From the NCBI RefSeq assembly GCF_036884655.1, contig NC_088339.1, forward strand, positions 34,099,501 to 34,163,500: a stretch of DNA of 64,000 bases, read 5' to 3'. Below are positions 11,098-25,600 of the stretch, one piece after another. Each line of letters begins with the position of its first letter. Position 1 is the stretch's first letter. The translations under genes and the position numbers were made by a program. The notes beneath the pieces are model-generated. The model searched no databases. It was given only the letters and a program-made list of their open reading frames with translations, and was not told where the DNA came from. The DNA comes from Musa acuminata AAA Group (Eukaryota; Streptophyta; Magnoliopsida; Zingiberales; Musaceae).

Positions 11098-14000
11098 GAT
11101 CACCCGTAAGGCTCAGGAATCTCAGATGATGTCAAGTCTTGATTACTTCTTTTTCTAGAATACTTCTTCGTGGTACTGTAAAAAATGTGTTCGATGTCAC
11201 TGACGACTTAGGTTTCAGATTCTTCCTTTTTAACAGACTGTCTCATATTGTTGCCTTATAGGAATCAAAGGAACATACATGTACCTATTATCATGATAAA
11301 TTCAATACAAATTTTGTTTGCAGAATTGGTGTTCTTTGCTGCTCATGGTGTTCTTCTCTTATGCTGTCTGAAATAATTGTGATTCTGTTGCTATCTTCCC
11401 CATATGCTGTTGATTGTTATAGATTCTCTGAAGTAAGAAAAAGAAATTCTATTCAAACGTATATCGGTTTTATTATTGGTTTGACAAAGTTGGAAGAGAA
11501 CCAATTGCCACTAGTCTTCCTAATTTTGATTCTTTGTCACTCATTAACAGCTCTAGATAAAATGGAGGCCTAGGTATATTTCTTTGCAGGTTAAAAGGAA
11601 AAGAAATATAGCTGTATCTTGAATGAGGAATTTCATATTGTTATCCATCTAGAAGATGATTAATCTTCTTTGAAGAAAGTAACTCTTGCTAAGTTCTACT
11701 TTTCTTCATCTTCTGTGCAAAGTGACCGATATTACCTATTCTAATCAAAGGCCTGTCTACCAAGAATTAATTTTTACTGAGACCTAACTTTCACTTTAGT
11801 CACTGAAGATGATCATTCAAACTAAAGTATTTAGTCAGCCTCTTTGGAGTTCAAAACTACAAAAGAGCATGTGTTTGATGAGGATTTGATTATACCAAAC
11901 AAGTCATGCCTTCTTACGGACGCTAGAACTGACTAGTAATTGAAGACCTCAAGGATTTGGAATTCCCTTCACTTGAAGGAAACAAATGGAACAGTACGAG
12001 TGTTGGAAGGGCAAATCTTTCCATGTGAAGGTATCATGGAGAACGAAGTTGACCTCAACTTTGTTTTGTATATGCCAACTTGTCGTAGAGCACAAGGCGG
12101 TTGATGGTGGGGATTGGTTGGTAAAAGACAACTTCTTGTGTGGAAATAGGAGGAAAAAGAAACCTTCAGATTCATTGGAACCATTCCTTCTCTTTGAATG
12201 ATTACTATGTTCATAAGAAACTTGTCCTTAATTCAAAGGGTTGATCACAGGACAACCAGGGTCAAGATTAGTTGGCTGGTGAATCCTCACCGAATCTTTT
12301 GATTCAAGTAATATATTCGACAAGTAGCCACTTGTTGTTGTCAATAATTCTCAATGATTAGCCCAGTTGCTAAACAATTAGGAGAGCTTTAAAGTAAGAT
12401 TCTAAAAGATTTATGCTAAGATCTTTAGTTAACTGTGGTGGTCCTTGTGCCATGAACTTGCTTTGTTGATCACATTAGGTTAATTTATGGCCTTTTAGGT
12501 AGAAAATGTGAGAGTGAGATACAAAGTCACTATGAATCATGGAATTTTGATAAGTTTCACATGGTTGCCATCATTTGGAATACAAGGAGGAAATCTCTTC
12601 TAAATCTTTAACATCAAGGCACATGTCATGTAAAGGTTTTATTAAGTGTGAGAAACAAAAGGATCATGTGTAGCTGGAGGAGTCAAAAGTAGTAGATAGT
12701 CATATAGGGGGGGGAGGAAATGGAATTGGTGATCTTCTAATCTAAATTGAGGAAGACAAGCCTATCAACAAACATCACTCCCACTCAAGATATTGCGTTG
12801 ACTAATAATCCTTGATGATGGCAACTTGTTTTCCCATTCGATACTGCAAAATAACCATTTGTTCTTAAGCTGCGTTATCCCATATATCATGTACTAAATC
12901 TTTACCTGCTTCTGTTTCAAGTGATACCCACATATGTTTGATCATCTACTTTGATTTGCCAAGAGAGTGGTTACAACTCCCTGCGAAAGAACAAAAAACA
13001 ATCACTAGTAAATGCATTTAGTAAACACTAAGAAGATCGTCCTCCACAGAATTGTGGATCATCAAATGTGTTCAGTATCTCATTATGAGATGAATCTCAC
13101 TATTGACTTTTGATGAAACTAAAATCCACTTGATTGTAAAAAATCTTCCTTCGAAATGGTCGGGGATTCGATAACAAAGGTGAATTGCTCCCTTGTTCTA
13201 ATAAAGATTTGCAGCAAAATCTTAGCAAACTGGTTTTAGTTGAAGGACATAGTAAAAGTGGCAAATGGATCATAAATAGCTGAGGGAGGAGCAGGAGTTT
13301 ATTTTGTGGAAACCAGGCATAAACTTGTGGGTGGAAATATCCATTTAATGATCTTTTTTCAGATTTTGTTTTAAAAAAAAAAAAGAGTGGCCAAGAGTGC
13401 AATCTTCCGGAAATGTCCAGCATTATTCTTTCTAGTTATTGATGGAAATCGAGTAGTGTGTCCTTGATTGCATTATTCCATATATGATGCACTCAATTCC
13501 TATGCCTCCAGAGAGTGACTTGATCCTTGAGGTAGATCTCAAGGAAACTGATGCTTATCACTTGCTTTCTTGTACATGATACTTCACCAGATAGAATCCG
13601 TTCTAACTGCATCCAACCAAACATGATTTACCAGATGTTTAATGCCTCCTCTCTTCCTCATATGCTAAGCTAAGACCAAGTATGGTGAGTGCCAGAAAAT
13701 TTCAATTGATACATAAATCCTCAAGCGGGTTATAATACATGAAATTTGTGTTGGTTTGATCTTTGTGTTTTTGTTTTTGGTCTGATAGCAAGGGTGGTAT
13801 GAGTTTGATGGTCCTTGTTCTTGTTGAATCCAAATCCACCTGGATCCATTTGTTTGAGGTCTGTAGGGTCTCAACAGCATATGTTTACTATATGCTAGGA
13901 TTCAATAAACTTCAACTGAATCTCTGATCAACACAATTTTTTTTCTTTTTCCTAAAAATCTTAGAGGTTGTAAACTGATATTCCAGTATACTCTGTGGTC

Positions 14001-14700
14001 ACTACTCCAAACCATGTTTTAAAATTTCAATTCCTGAATCTATACTGCCGGATTGGTATACAGCATGGTGAGACATGGCACATCGGTATACTAGTCAGTA
14101 TTGAGAAACGAGAAGAAGGAAAAAAAAGGGATAAACAGAACAAGACTACTAAACTAGGCAGGATGAGAAGAGGAGGTAAACAAAATTTTAATTCTTGGAT
14201 CTATACCGTCGGATTGGTACGTAGCGTATCGAGACATAGTACGTCGGTATAATAGTCAGCGTTGAGAAACGAAAAAAGGAAAAGAAAAGGAAGAAGAAGA
14301 AGCACAAGATGGATGGATCCGTCGACGGACGAATATATGGCAGCATGAGACAAAATTCGAAGTATATGGTTGGCTAAAATGATTGATATTGTCGTCTTAA
14401 CTAAATAATATTTTTTTATTTTAATTATTTTTACTACCTCAAGTTCTATGCTGTTGTTCACATAATACATAACTATTACTTTTTTTTTTTTAATCTCTTA
14501 TCACTATTTTTAAATGATATTTTTTTGTTCCATTAAATACATACACATGAATTCGAATCTAAGACAGTCTACAAATCATTATGATGTCTCCACATGGACT
14601 TTTGCCACTATTTTTTCCTTTCATTACTTCTTCTAATATAAAATAAAATATATAATAATTTGATCTATATATGATTCTTGTGGAACTTATTATGGAGTCT
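11098..14700. other. Intergenic region, no gene recognised
   Basis: About 3.6 kb of AT-rich DNA after the JAZ gene, including its 3' untranslated region. Open frames are short, and none has a domain or splice pattern I recognise. A diverged tandem duplication lies at 14020-14300. Poly-T/A tracts are frequent after 14390. Confidence 0.5.
14020..14300. repeat. Diverged tandem duplication, offset 161 bp
   Basis: The blocks at about 14020-14130 and 14182-14300 align over roughly 110 bases. Shared landmarks are a CTATAC-GGATTGGTA core, a GAGACAT step, a CGGTATA-TAGTCAG step and GTTGAGAAACGA followed by an AAGGA-rich tail. They differ at about one base in five. This may be part of a larger dispersed repeat family. 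Confidence 0.7.
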
Positions 14701-14806
14701 CATATTTGATTCTGCGTGCTAAAAGATTGGCATCTGTTGTGTGTTGCTGCTGAGAAGGGAGAAGCACTATTGTAATCTGGTGCTTCATTTAGTGTAACGT
14801 GAAAAG

Positions 14807-14846
14807 CACGTGTCGTCAACCAAGGAGTCAATATAGAGGACACGTG
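14807..14846 (+). promoter_or_regulatory. Two G-box/ABRE motifs upstream of the UBP1-type gene
   Basis: CACGTG occurs at 14807-14812 (within CACGTGTC) and at 14841-14846 (within ACACGTGACGTC). Both have the ACGTG core bound by bZIP (ABF/HY5-like) or bHLH factors. They lie about 200 and 165 bases before the start codon, just upstream of a CT-rich leader at 14861-14882. Control by abscisic acid or light is a guess from the motif. Confidence 0.45.
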
Positions 14847-15009
14847 ACGTCGTGGTTTACTCTCTCTCTCTTTCTCTCTCTCGGGGTCGCGAGGGTTTGC
14901 TTCTTCGTCCTCCCCTTTTTCTTTCTCGGTAAACCCTACCGCTACACCCCACGATACTGTCGAACTCGGATCGGGGTGGTGTCGGAGGACGACCCTAGGA
15001 CGAGGAACG

Positions 15010-18000
15010 ATGCAGCAGCAGAGGCTCAAGCAGCAGCAGCAGCAGGCTCTGATGCAGCAGGCCCTCCTCCTCCAGCAGCAGCAGCAGCAGCAACAGCAGC
15101 AGGCCCTCTACCCCCACCCCGGCCTCCTGGCCGCTCCTCAGGTTCCCACCCCCACTCCCGTCGCCTTTGCATCCCTATTCGTGTCGATCGGATAAAAAAA
15201 TTTCGTCTTTTGTTGTGGTTTCGCAGTTTCTGTCCCTCGATTAAAGATTGTTTGTTGCGAGCGTTTCGTACTGTTTTTGATTTAGGGTTTCGTTGAGTTG
15301 GATTGCGAAATTAGGCTTTCCTTTTAGTTGGATGACCAAATCGTGGTTTTTCGTAGTCCCGTTACGGGCATGTGGCATCTTTCTCCCTCTTCATGTGGGT
15401 TCTTGGAAGCGTAATTATGTGCCGATCTAAATATGTGGTTCTTTCTTTGCATTGTCGCGTTTTCTGATTGGCTGTTTTTCTGTCACTTCTCTATAACAAA
15501 TTGGTTTTGTCGTTTGCTTGATTTCTAGCGTAACTCATTCTGCTCGTATGGTTAGCGAACACTCTTTCTCGCTGTATGGCCTCCTTTGATTGAAATTACT
15601 GCGGTCAGTCCTGGGGCCGTGCATTTGTTTTCTGGGAAAAAAATTCTAGACGAGTAAACCAAACTTTTCATCAGTGTCCTTCACGAAGCTCCTCGTTTAT
15701 AATTTTTAGTTTTTTATTTGAAATTTAATATCAAATGTTGTTGCAATGCTGCGAGAGCTGTTAATGGAAAACTCCAAAAACCAAATGTCTGCCAGCCTTT
15801 CCGCTTATCTTCAGACCTATCTTCTTTTGGTTAAGAGTGACTGGGTCTTAGAGCAAAAATTTTGACATTATGAATGCGAGTGCATTTGGTTCAGGACTAA
15901 TTCTTTCTTCTTTCTGACTTATCATAGAGTGCCCTTTCGGAATTTTCTGATATATCGTAGCTACGTACTGTTTAGGACTACTATAGTTGTAAGCTTTTTC
16001 TTTTTTTTTTATTTGTTCATTTGCACTTTTATTTTGCAGATAGAACCAATCCTAAGTGGGAATCTGCCTCCTGGATTTGATCCAAGCACATGTCGCAGTG
16101 TGTGAGTGTCATCAGGGCTTTTTCTTTTTGCTTTACTATATTTTTGTATGTGCCTTTGTTGCCGTTTTAGTTGTGCACACATTTTCTTTTCTAGAGTGTG
16201 CATCAGTGGGTTTTTTTCTTTTATTTGTTTTAACTTGTTTTGGAGTTATAAAATCATGCATGACTATTTCATTAACCTGATAATAATATAATGTAGTTTT
16301 TGTTGAGAAGCTATCACACTATTTATCGTGAATTTTGGACTGCCATAGTTTGTGAATTGTCTTGATTAGGAATGTGTACTGAGGATGTTGAAAATGTGTT
16401 TTTGAATTATTAATTTTGGCTTTTTTATGGTGTTGTATCGTTGAATTTGATTTTCTCTCCTACATTATTCTGTATGAACAAATACAGATACGTAGGTAAT
16501 GTTCATCTTCAGGTTACCGAAGCCCTTCTTCAAGAGGTTTTCCAAAGTACTGGCCTTGTTGAAGGATGCAAGCTCATCAGGAAGGAGAAAGTCAGTTATT
16601 CGCTTTACTTTGAGATAGCTCTTTGGTTGAAGTGCTTATAATATTAAATTTTGTCGAAAATTTAGTCCTTGGCATTACTATTTCAGCATTTTGTGCATTC
16701 TCGTTGAATGGAATAGCTTGATTTATAGCGGAACATGATATTGAACTTGTTATCTCTAATGATCTCCATACTTCAATCTGAATTTCATGAGTTGCTCTTA
16801 TTTCAGGATCCTTGTTTAGGTTTGCCATGCTAGTACTCTTTTGCAGAGAACTGGCACTCCTCAAAGTTGTGCTTTTAAGATGTACCGCTTCCCGCATTAA
16901 CTCAGTGGCATACTGTGCATATGCATGGTATGATTCACACCCTGACAAGTTTGGTTAGGAATGGATACAGAATTTATTATATGGATTTTGAGGATTACAA
17001 TGACTATTAGGTGAAAAAATCAATAATTATTTAGTCAATTATATCATTAATCTAGTTGATAACGATAACAACAACACGGATACAATTCAAGTCGACTACA
17101 TTACAAAAGAACAAACAACGTCAATCAATTGCAAATCAGTGAAACATGAGATGTTCGGAGCAATTAATTTACATTATGTCCCATTAGTGTCTGCTGAAAG
17201 ATAATTTGCATGGCCTAGCATTTTCATAACACTTGAAATGTTCATCTTCCTCAACCATCTTGGCTCATTTAACAAGTAGTCGACATATGAAATTTTAAAT
17301 ATTGCTAGTTTCTTTTAAATAGTTAACTTGTGAGAGGAACTCAAATTAGTTCGTAAGATTGTTTACATATGGCTGAAATTTACACAACTATATGTTTGCC
17401 ATTCAAAGACTAAAATATTATAAACAAGAAAACAAAACATTGACAACGACAAATGATATTACAAAAAAAAACTGAGAAGCAACTAGAAAGCAGTGGCAAA
17501 AGAAATTGCAAATTTAGGAGCTTGTATTACAAGGCGAAGTCATCATCTTAGGACATATAACTAAAGTGTTTGTTTAAGAAAGTAAAAGGAAACGAGAAAA
17601 AATAATAGAAAACTAGACCTATTTTACCCAATCGAAATGAATCTTTTTTAAATTGGTATTCATGTTGACTGGTGCACCATGACCAATGAGGATTTTATCT
17701 AGAAAATCGAGATGGCTGGATGCTTGGTTCCATCCGGTTTAGGCATTTGCATGCATCATAAGGTCACGTGCCTATGCGGCCATTGCATGCAGCGTAATGG
17801 CATGGCGCAATATGCACTGTGGCTTACATGATGATTATACTGGCATGGTATTTATATTATTTTGTGGTACCATATGTATTGTACATTAATGTAAATTACT
17901 GACTGATATTTAGATCTTCTAAGCTCTGATATGCTCATCATGCTTTGCTTTGACTTTGCAGTCATCATTTGGTTTTGTTGATTATTATGACCGCCAGTCA

Positions 18001-21000
18001 GCTGCACTTGCAATTGTAACACTTAATGGGAGGCAGCTGTAAGTTGGGTCATCAAAATTGTGTTGTCTGTTATTTTCTAATAGCATGTGTCATGGTTGAT
18101 ATCATGTAGCTTTGCAGGTTTGGCCAACCTCTTAAGGTTAATTGGGCGTATGCCAGTGGGCAAAGAGAGGACACATCAGGTCGAGTTTTACAATCATTTT
18201 ACTTGCAAAGTTTGTGATGCACTACAGATCGACTTGTATCATATGGAAATACTGACTTTAGGATGATTTATTATTGGGCATATATAGGCCACTACAACAT
18301 CTTTGTTGGTGATCTTAGCCCTGAGATCACAGATGCAACCTTGTTTGCGTGCTTCTCTGTGTATTCAAGCTGCTCGTAAGAATTTTTTACCTATGTATTT
18401 GTTTTTAATAATGTTCTTATGTCTGAATTTTGTCAATTTTCATTGGGTCATATTGTTTAAGGAATTAGTAAGAACTTCATTTTTGTGCCCAAAGGTTTTG
18501 AGAAATTGGCTTTACGTGCCTGAAATCATGTAGACCTGCCTTTATCTTTTTTCTCTAGAGATGCAAGAGTCATGTGGGACCAAAAAACTGGGCGTTCAAG
18601 AGGGTTTGGTTTTGTTTCTTTCCGGAATCAACAGGTCAGTGATAGTTGATACTCAGCCTTAGGTTCATTATTATGGAATTTTGTCCAGTGAACACTTTTT
18701 TTACTATTATTTTGACAGGATGCTCAAAGTGCCATCAATGACTTAACTGGTGAGTTCTACTTTGTCAATTTCTGGTCATTACACTTTTCAATGACCTACC
18801 AATCAACTTCTCTCAGGCTGATTGATGGTTTCAGGCGAATGATTACTTTGTGCACCTTACATATGTTCAGATTAATGGGGCAACTCTTATTAATGTGTAT
18901 TTACTTTATGCTTCTTAATATGGTTTGACTTGTGATATTCATCTTGTCTTTTTGATGTTCTATTCCAAAAGTTTCAATTCCAAAAATTTCAAGCTTGACT
19001 TGAGCAATCTTATACTGAAATTACGCAGGCAAGTGGCTTGGCAGTCGGCAAATCCGTTGTAACTGGGCTACCAAGGGAGCTAATGCTAACGAAGACAAAC
19101 AAAATTCAGATTCAAAGAGTGTGATGGATCTAACAAATGGATCTGCAGGTGGGTGTCATCTTGAACTGGCGTAGTAGCAGTGTACAATATATATTGTTCT
19201 CGTGAGTTCTACAATCATGTCGTTAATCTTTTCTTTTGTGCATCAAAAGCTAATCAGTAAAAATATATTTTTTCTGTTTCTTTCTGGTTAGAAATTTAGT
19301 TGGTAAAAAAAAATTCATATAATAAGTTTGTTAATTATGTAAAATAATCAGTAGTTATACTAAATTCCTTGGGAACCATAGCATTTCTACATGGTTTCAG
19401 TGAGGTGGCCAAGTAAGTCTACTACCTTGACTGTGTAATGGATTCTTCATGATTCTGTGAAAACTATGTATTTCTTGTTTTTTGTTATATCTTTTATTTT
19501 AGATAACGGTGTAACCTGTCGAATACATGAGTTGTTCTTGTTGAATAGTTGGAATAAGTAGATTATTGCCAAGCATGTTAACTGCTCTTCTTTAAAAATA
19601 ACTAAATTAGGTGCCAAGTATTCCAGTGCGCTCGTATGTCAAGAACACAGTTTTGTTGTTGATGATCTTTTTTCATGTTGATTGTGCTGGCTTGGTTTGT
19701 AGACTATGTAATTTTTCAGTTTGAACTTTCTGTGTTAATCTGTGTGTGTGCGTTTTTTTTTTTTGGGGGGGCAGAAGATGGCCAAGAGAATACAAATGAT
19801 GATGGTCCAGAGAATAATCCACAATATACAACTGTATACGTTGGTAACCTTGCTCACGAGGCAAGCATTCATTTCTCTCTTATTTGATTTTGTGCAAGAA
19901 TCAACATCTCTTTTATATATACAAATTTCAGTAGTTTTTAAAATAAACCATGTTATGAAGCTTGTATTGATGCTTTGATGGATATCCTGCTTGTGCCTCA
20001 TTACATTTTTGAATATTTAGTCACTTGTTGAAGCTAGTCATGCTTGTTTGATCGTAATTATTGCGAGTTTAGTTTTGGCAGAAGGGGATGGGGGTCATTT
20101 TTCTTTGTTGTAAGTTGAAATGTAAAATGGCAGGTTACACAACTGGATCTCCATCGCCAATTCCATGGCCTTGGTGCTGGAGTCATTGAGGAAGTTCGTA
20201 TACAGCATGAGAAAGGATTTGGTTTTGTAAGATACAGTAACCATTCTGAAGCTGCTCTGGCTATCCAAATTGGGAATGGTCAAATTCTTTGTGGGAAACC
20301 AATCAAGGTAGAGTTGAATTATTTGCGCTCATTTTCTCTGAAGTGGAAATCTTATTTTTTTAAAATATTTTTTGGATTTGACCTGTCTAGTATCAGATTT
20401 TTTTGAATCTTTGAAACTACATAATTAGAATTGTTAGTATTGGCTTGACAAGACTTGTTTTGATGGCATGTTTCAGTTCAATCTGCCTTTCAAGCACTGC
20501 TTGTTTACTATTTGGATGAATTTAAATGAAACTTTTATTGGGAAAAGATGTGATAATCTCTTTCTTCAAGACTGGGTTTACCCAACTTTGATTCCTTTAG
20601 GAGATGAATCTGATACAGGTATTGAACTTGACTTGTGCTAAACAGTGTCAAACTAGGCTCCCAGCCGGTCAGGGTGCACTTTGACCCAATCTGTGTTTGT
20701 TGACACTCATTATGCTTGTTCATGACTGGAAAATTTTTACTAGATCGGTGATGAGAAACGAAGAGAGGGAATATACATAAGTTGGAAAAGTTGCTCAAGT
20801 AGCCTTTGTGAAAGAGCTAATGTTACCTACTTTCTACCATAATGGAGTACAAAAGATACCTTTTAAAGGATGAATTATCCATTATGCCGTCAAATTAGAT
20901 TAAAATCCTTGACTGGCCAAGTCTTTATGCTTTACTGCTTAAAGTTTTAGATATAAGATACAAGAACACTTCAAATGTAGATATAAAGCACAGGATCAAG

Positions 21001-21758
21001 GTAAAGTTTCACATACACATGATCAAAATGATAGATCTTGGAGCTTTATTTTGATGATATAAGTGAGCTATCATAATAAAATAGACAAAATATCGGTGTG
21101 GTTGCTGTGGAGACCCCCAAATAAGACCAAGTCTCAGTGACTGACAAAGGCCTAACATAGATGTGGTTAGTATTTTGAAATGTAGTTGCTTCATGTTTCC
21201 AAGTAATCTCATACAAGAAGACTATCACCTCACACATGATGCTTTGAAGAAGCCGACCTGCCCACGAATGATGTTCTACATTGCACCTATGGTATGTGAA
21301 TGTCATCACATGCAACTTTGTGAAGTTGTGATCTGCCCAGGTGGATGAAGTGTAATATCGAATTGATTTATCCTAGTAGTCTCTTCTTTTCTCTAGGTTT
21401 ATTTTTATGCAGATAGATTTTGCGGTAGAGCAACAGATTATGGATATTTGATTCGTGCATTCATTTGTTCATGTTTCAGTGTTCTTGGGGCAGCAAACCA
21501 ACACCACCGGGTACATCCTCTGCACCACTGCCCCCACCTGCAGCTGCTCCATTCCCCGGACTCTCTGCAGCTGACCTCTTTGGTTACGACCCTGCATTGG
21601 CACTGAGCAAGATGAGCTCCAGCCAGTCACTGATGCATGCCCAGGGCCAGCATGCTCTGAAGCAAGCTGCGATGGCAATGGGCGCAGGCGGCAGCCAAGC
21701 TATCTACGATGGTGGTTTCCAAAACGCGAGCGCAGCCCAGCAGCTCATGTACTACTAG
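15010..21758 (+). CDS. UBP1: UBP1-type oligouridylate-binding protein (three RRMs, TIA-1-like)
   Basis: Twelve exons: 15010-15141, 16040-16101, 16488-16590, 17962-18038, 18118-18179, 18288-18375, 18559-18634, 18719-18749, 19029-19148, 19775-19860, 20134-20307 and 21480-21758. All junctions stay in frame and give 429 residues. A Gln-rich N-terminus of about 44 residues is coded by CAG repeats. RRM1 (from about 65, VYVGN), RRM2 (from about 149, [13 protein letters not shown], with RGFGFVSF) and RRM3 (from about 270, TVYVGNL, with KGFGFVRY) follow. The tail is rich in Pro, Ala and Met and ends [10 protein letters not shown] then AAQQLMYY. These features identify the UBP1 family. They bind U-rich RNA in the nucleus, affect splicing and mRNA stability, and gather in stress granules. 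Intron 10 starts with GC rather than GT. Introns 3 (1371 bp) and 11 (1172 bp) are the longest and show no coding insert. Confidence 0.95.
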
Positions 21759-22605
21759 TGATTGGCTGTCTCCGCAGACCAAACAATTCATTCGCTGACC
21801 ATCTTATAGCTTTTCCCTTTATGGTTCCTTATATTTCTCTCTTATACCTACCTCATCTTCTGCTATGTTTCGTTTTGTCTGGCCGTTGTGCTGCCCCTCC
21901 CTCCTCTCGTTTGTGATCGAATTATCGAACAATCGTGTAGGCACATGGAATGTTTTGTAGGGTTTGATAAGACTACCTGGGGAGCTTTTATTCTACATTT
22001 TCTTTCCCTTTTTGCTTCTTGTTTGTAAGATCTTGAGGGCATCCTCATTGTCTTGTTTTTATGGTTTGATTCTTATATGTAAATCCCTGATGGGGTACTC
22101 TTGTCTTTGTCAATACTTATCTCCATGCGTCATCTGTGTACATTTCTGTAAACGAGTCTCTAGTTCTTGCTAGGCGATTGCTAGTTTTCACCAACCGTGC
22201 TGATCGACCGCTGAAGTGGTTGATTCGTGACGTTGAGATCTAGAAGATGAATCGCCGATCCTCCGGTGTTCGATCGAGAGAGATCAAGGGCACGGTGATC
22301 CTGTCAGCAGGAGAGCTCGAGAAGACGAGGGGTCCGCAGGAGATTCGCTCTCGTCACAGCCCCCAGCTATGTCTTCTCGCAGGCACCTTCCGCGCGTTTC
22401 ATGGCGGGGAAGCATCGTTCCGAACCCTTTGCGTTGACCGCATCGGGGACTAAATTTGGGGATTTGAGGTGCTGCTCAGTGGTGGAAGCCCGCGCATTTC
22501 TGACCCCTCTCGACCCAGATTCGTTCTCTCCGACGCGAAGCTCGACGGTTCCACTATAAATCCGGGAAATGGGAGTCACGGGAGCCGGCGAGGAGGACGA
22601 GGACG
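21759..22605. other. Intergenic region between the UBP1 and beta-galactosidase genes
   Basis: The first several hundred bases are the likely 3' untranslated region of the UBP1-type gene. The last 300 or so hold the galactosidase promoter with a TATA box at 22555. No gene is seen between. Confidence 0.6.
22555..22560 (+). promoter_or_regulatory. TATA box of the beta-galactosidase gene
   Basis: TATAAA lies 51 bases before the ATG at 22606. With a start about 30 bases downstream, the 5' leader would be only some 20 bases long. That is short, but it matches the first ATG. Confidence 0.55.
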
Positions 22606-25600
22606 ATGGTGGGTCCTTCGAGAGCTCTGTCGCTGCTCATCGCCATCGCTTGCTGCCTGAGCTCATGGGCGATGAACGTGACCTATGATGGAAGAGCAAT
22701 AATCATCGATGGCCAACGCCGGGTTCTCATCTCCGGCTCCATTCATTATGCACGGAGCACCGCCGAGGTTGGTCACCGCTCTACCTTCTCCCTCCAATGA
22801 CATTGGCGAAATCCGTATCGCCTATGATTTTAATCCATTTGTGATTTGATGGTGTTTCAGATGTGGCCAGATCTGATACAGAAGGCAAAGGAGGGTGGAG
22901 TCGATGCCATCGACACCTACATCTTTTGGAACGCTCATGAACCAAGCCGTGGAGAGGTTCCCCAAAATCTCGACTTTGCTGCATTGCCAATATCCATTAC
23001 ATCAGTGATTGGTCATCTAATGAGCAGCCTCTCTTACGTTCTCTTTCGGGCAGTACAATTTCGAGGGCAACCTGAACTTCATCAAGTTCATCAAGATTGT
23101 GCAGGATGCCGGCCTCTACGTAGTTCTCCGGATTGGACCATATGTTTGTGCTGAGTGGAACTATGGGTAAAATCTTAGCAACTTTATTTAGAGAATGTTC
23201 TTGGTGCTGTGGCCATAACATCATGTGTGATCGGGTTCAGTTCTTTTGCAGGGGTTTTCCTGTGTGGTTACATCAGATTCCAGGAATTGAACTGAGGACC
23301 AATAATGACATCTTTAAGGTACCTTTCTAGCTTTTTATTTCTATTAATTATCTGCTGTTTCAGTGAATTTTCTGTTTAAAGTGATTATTAATTATGAGGC
23401 AAAAGACTTTTAACATGTCCTCTATTCCATCGTGTAGGCTGAGATGCAAACTTTCACAACTTTGATAGTGAGCATGGTCAAAAAGGAAAAACTATTAGCT
23501 CCAGAAGGTGGACCGGTCATCATAACACAGGTTGGGTAGTCAGTAAAAACACAAACGCTTTTGTTATATAATGTCTTTCTGCAAGGAAGATCTGACATGT
23601 AATTTCATTGAGTATTAATTTTAATATAGAATAGCTGTACAAAAAAAGAGTTTGAGATAGGGAAATAAAATCACAACATATGACCAATCATTCACTGATG
23701 ATGCAAAAAAAGATTGCTCATTGTTAGTCATCTCAATAGATGGAATAACATCAGCCAGATGATTTGCTAAGTGCAATTCTTGTGGCTTCTCAAGGGGTTC
23801 ATTTTTCTTCTGTAACAGTCAAAATTTTCACTCTCCCCCCATCTGTCCATCCATTTTCTGACTACTTGTTTGATAGTTAATGTTATGTTTTAGAAGTGTG
23901 ATCAATCAATTCAATAGCAATAGCAGCAAGTTCTAATGACATTTCAACTAATCTGGCTTCACGAATGGAACTAAGAATAGCACTCTTCATAGTCCAAATT
24001 TTATTAGGAACAAGAAAACAATTGGCTTTTGATGGACTATTTCCATTAGTCTGAAATGTGTCCCATTGTGTTTTTGATGTCAAGCATGAGCATGTGGCCA
24101 GTTAATTCATCTACGGAATTATCTGTAAGAAAAACCATTGATATAGTAAGATACTGAAAGTGGGCCATATGTGCTTGCTGTGAAACAGATATATATTGTT
24201 TCGAACTATCAGGACTACATCATCACTTTTTCTTTAACTGTGATTGCTAGAACACTCATGGAAAATTTTGATATATCAGATCGAAAACGAGTATGGCAAT
24301 TTCATAAAAAAGTATGGAGATTCTGGGAAAAGGTATATCCAGTGGTGTGCTGACATGGCAAAATCTCTCAATGTGAATGTGCCATGGATCATGTGCCAGC
24401 AAGCAGATGCACCATCTCCTATGGTAAATACACCTAAACCTAGATCTTTTATGGTTTGTTCTAAGGTTGATAGGTCAAAATGGCAACTTTGTCAAGTTTC
24501 TTGGCATCCTCAGGTGCAGTGATGTGCATCAAGTCAGATAGAGTATATTTGTGAGAGTTCCTTTTAGTTTTAGGATCACGTTAACTAAATCAACTTACAA
24601 TTTGTTGGCATTCCCTCCTTGCAGATAAATACTTGCAATGGCTTCTACTGTCACAAGTTCAAGCCAAATCGCCCAAGCATTCCCAAAATGTGGACAGAAA
24701 ATTGGACCGGATGGTGAGCTCGTCTTCCTCTTAATCAATTTCACCCCTCAGTACAAACCTGACAGTGAGTTTGTTGAGATTCTTTAGGTTCAAAGGTTGG
24801 GGAGAGAGTCAACCTCATAGACCTGTTGAAGATGTGGCTTATGCAGTGGCAAACTTCTTTGCATCTGGAGGCACCTTCCAGAATTATTATATGGTGCAAA
24901 ATACACATTTCAATGCATACATCATTATGAATTAATCAACACAAGTTTCTTTCGTATGCTGAGAGTTGGTTATAATTGACTACCTTAATACATAATATCT
25001 TTTTCAGAAGGGATAATTACATCATGCTTGTCTCTGCTGTTAATCTATCCTATTACTCTTTTTCAGTATCATGGAGGAACCAATTTTGGTCGGACATCAG
25101 GAGGTCCTTATCTTACAACATCATATGATTATGATGCTCCTCTAGATGAATATGGTACTTATTACATGACACCTTCTTGACAGAAACATTTCAGTATCAA
25201 CTTGTAGAATGCATGTTTAGACCCTGCAACAAAACCAGCTTTAGAAGCATCTTAAGACTTTGTTACTATATTATAGGCAAAACATTTCCTGATTGACGGT
25301 TTGAGTGTTTATATTAACTGAATATTATCGGAACTCTGAATCTTTTGTTTTCTTTTTACGCCTTTGTGTGGAGATTTGGGAAAATGCTTCTACAGAATGA
25401 GATATTTGTTAGTCAAACAAAATTACATGACTTTTTTTTTAGCATGAGATTCAAAATGGCAAACCGATGTACTAGAAATACCATTTCTTACTCAGTAAGA
25501 GTATACTGCCCATAATATTTGTGATGTAATTAAGACTAACAAGATTCTTTCATTCCGTTTATCGAGCATTGAACAATCCATGAATATTATTAATCTTTTC

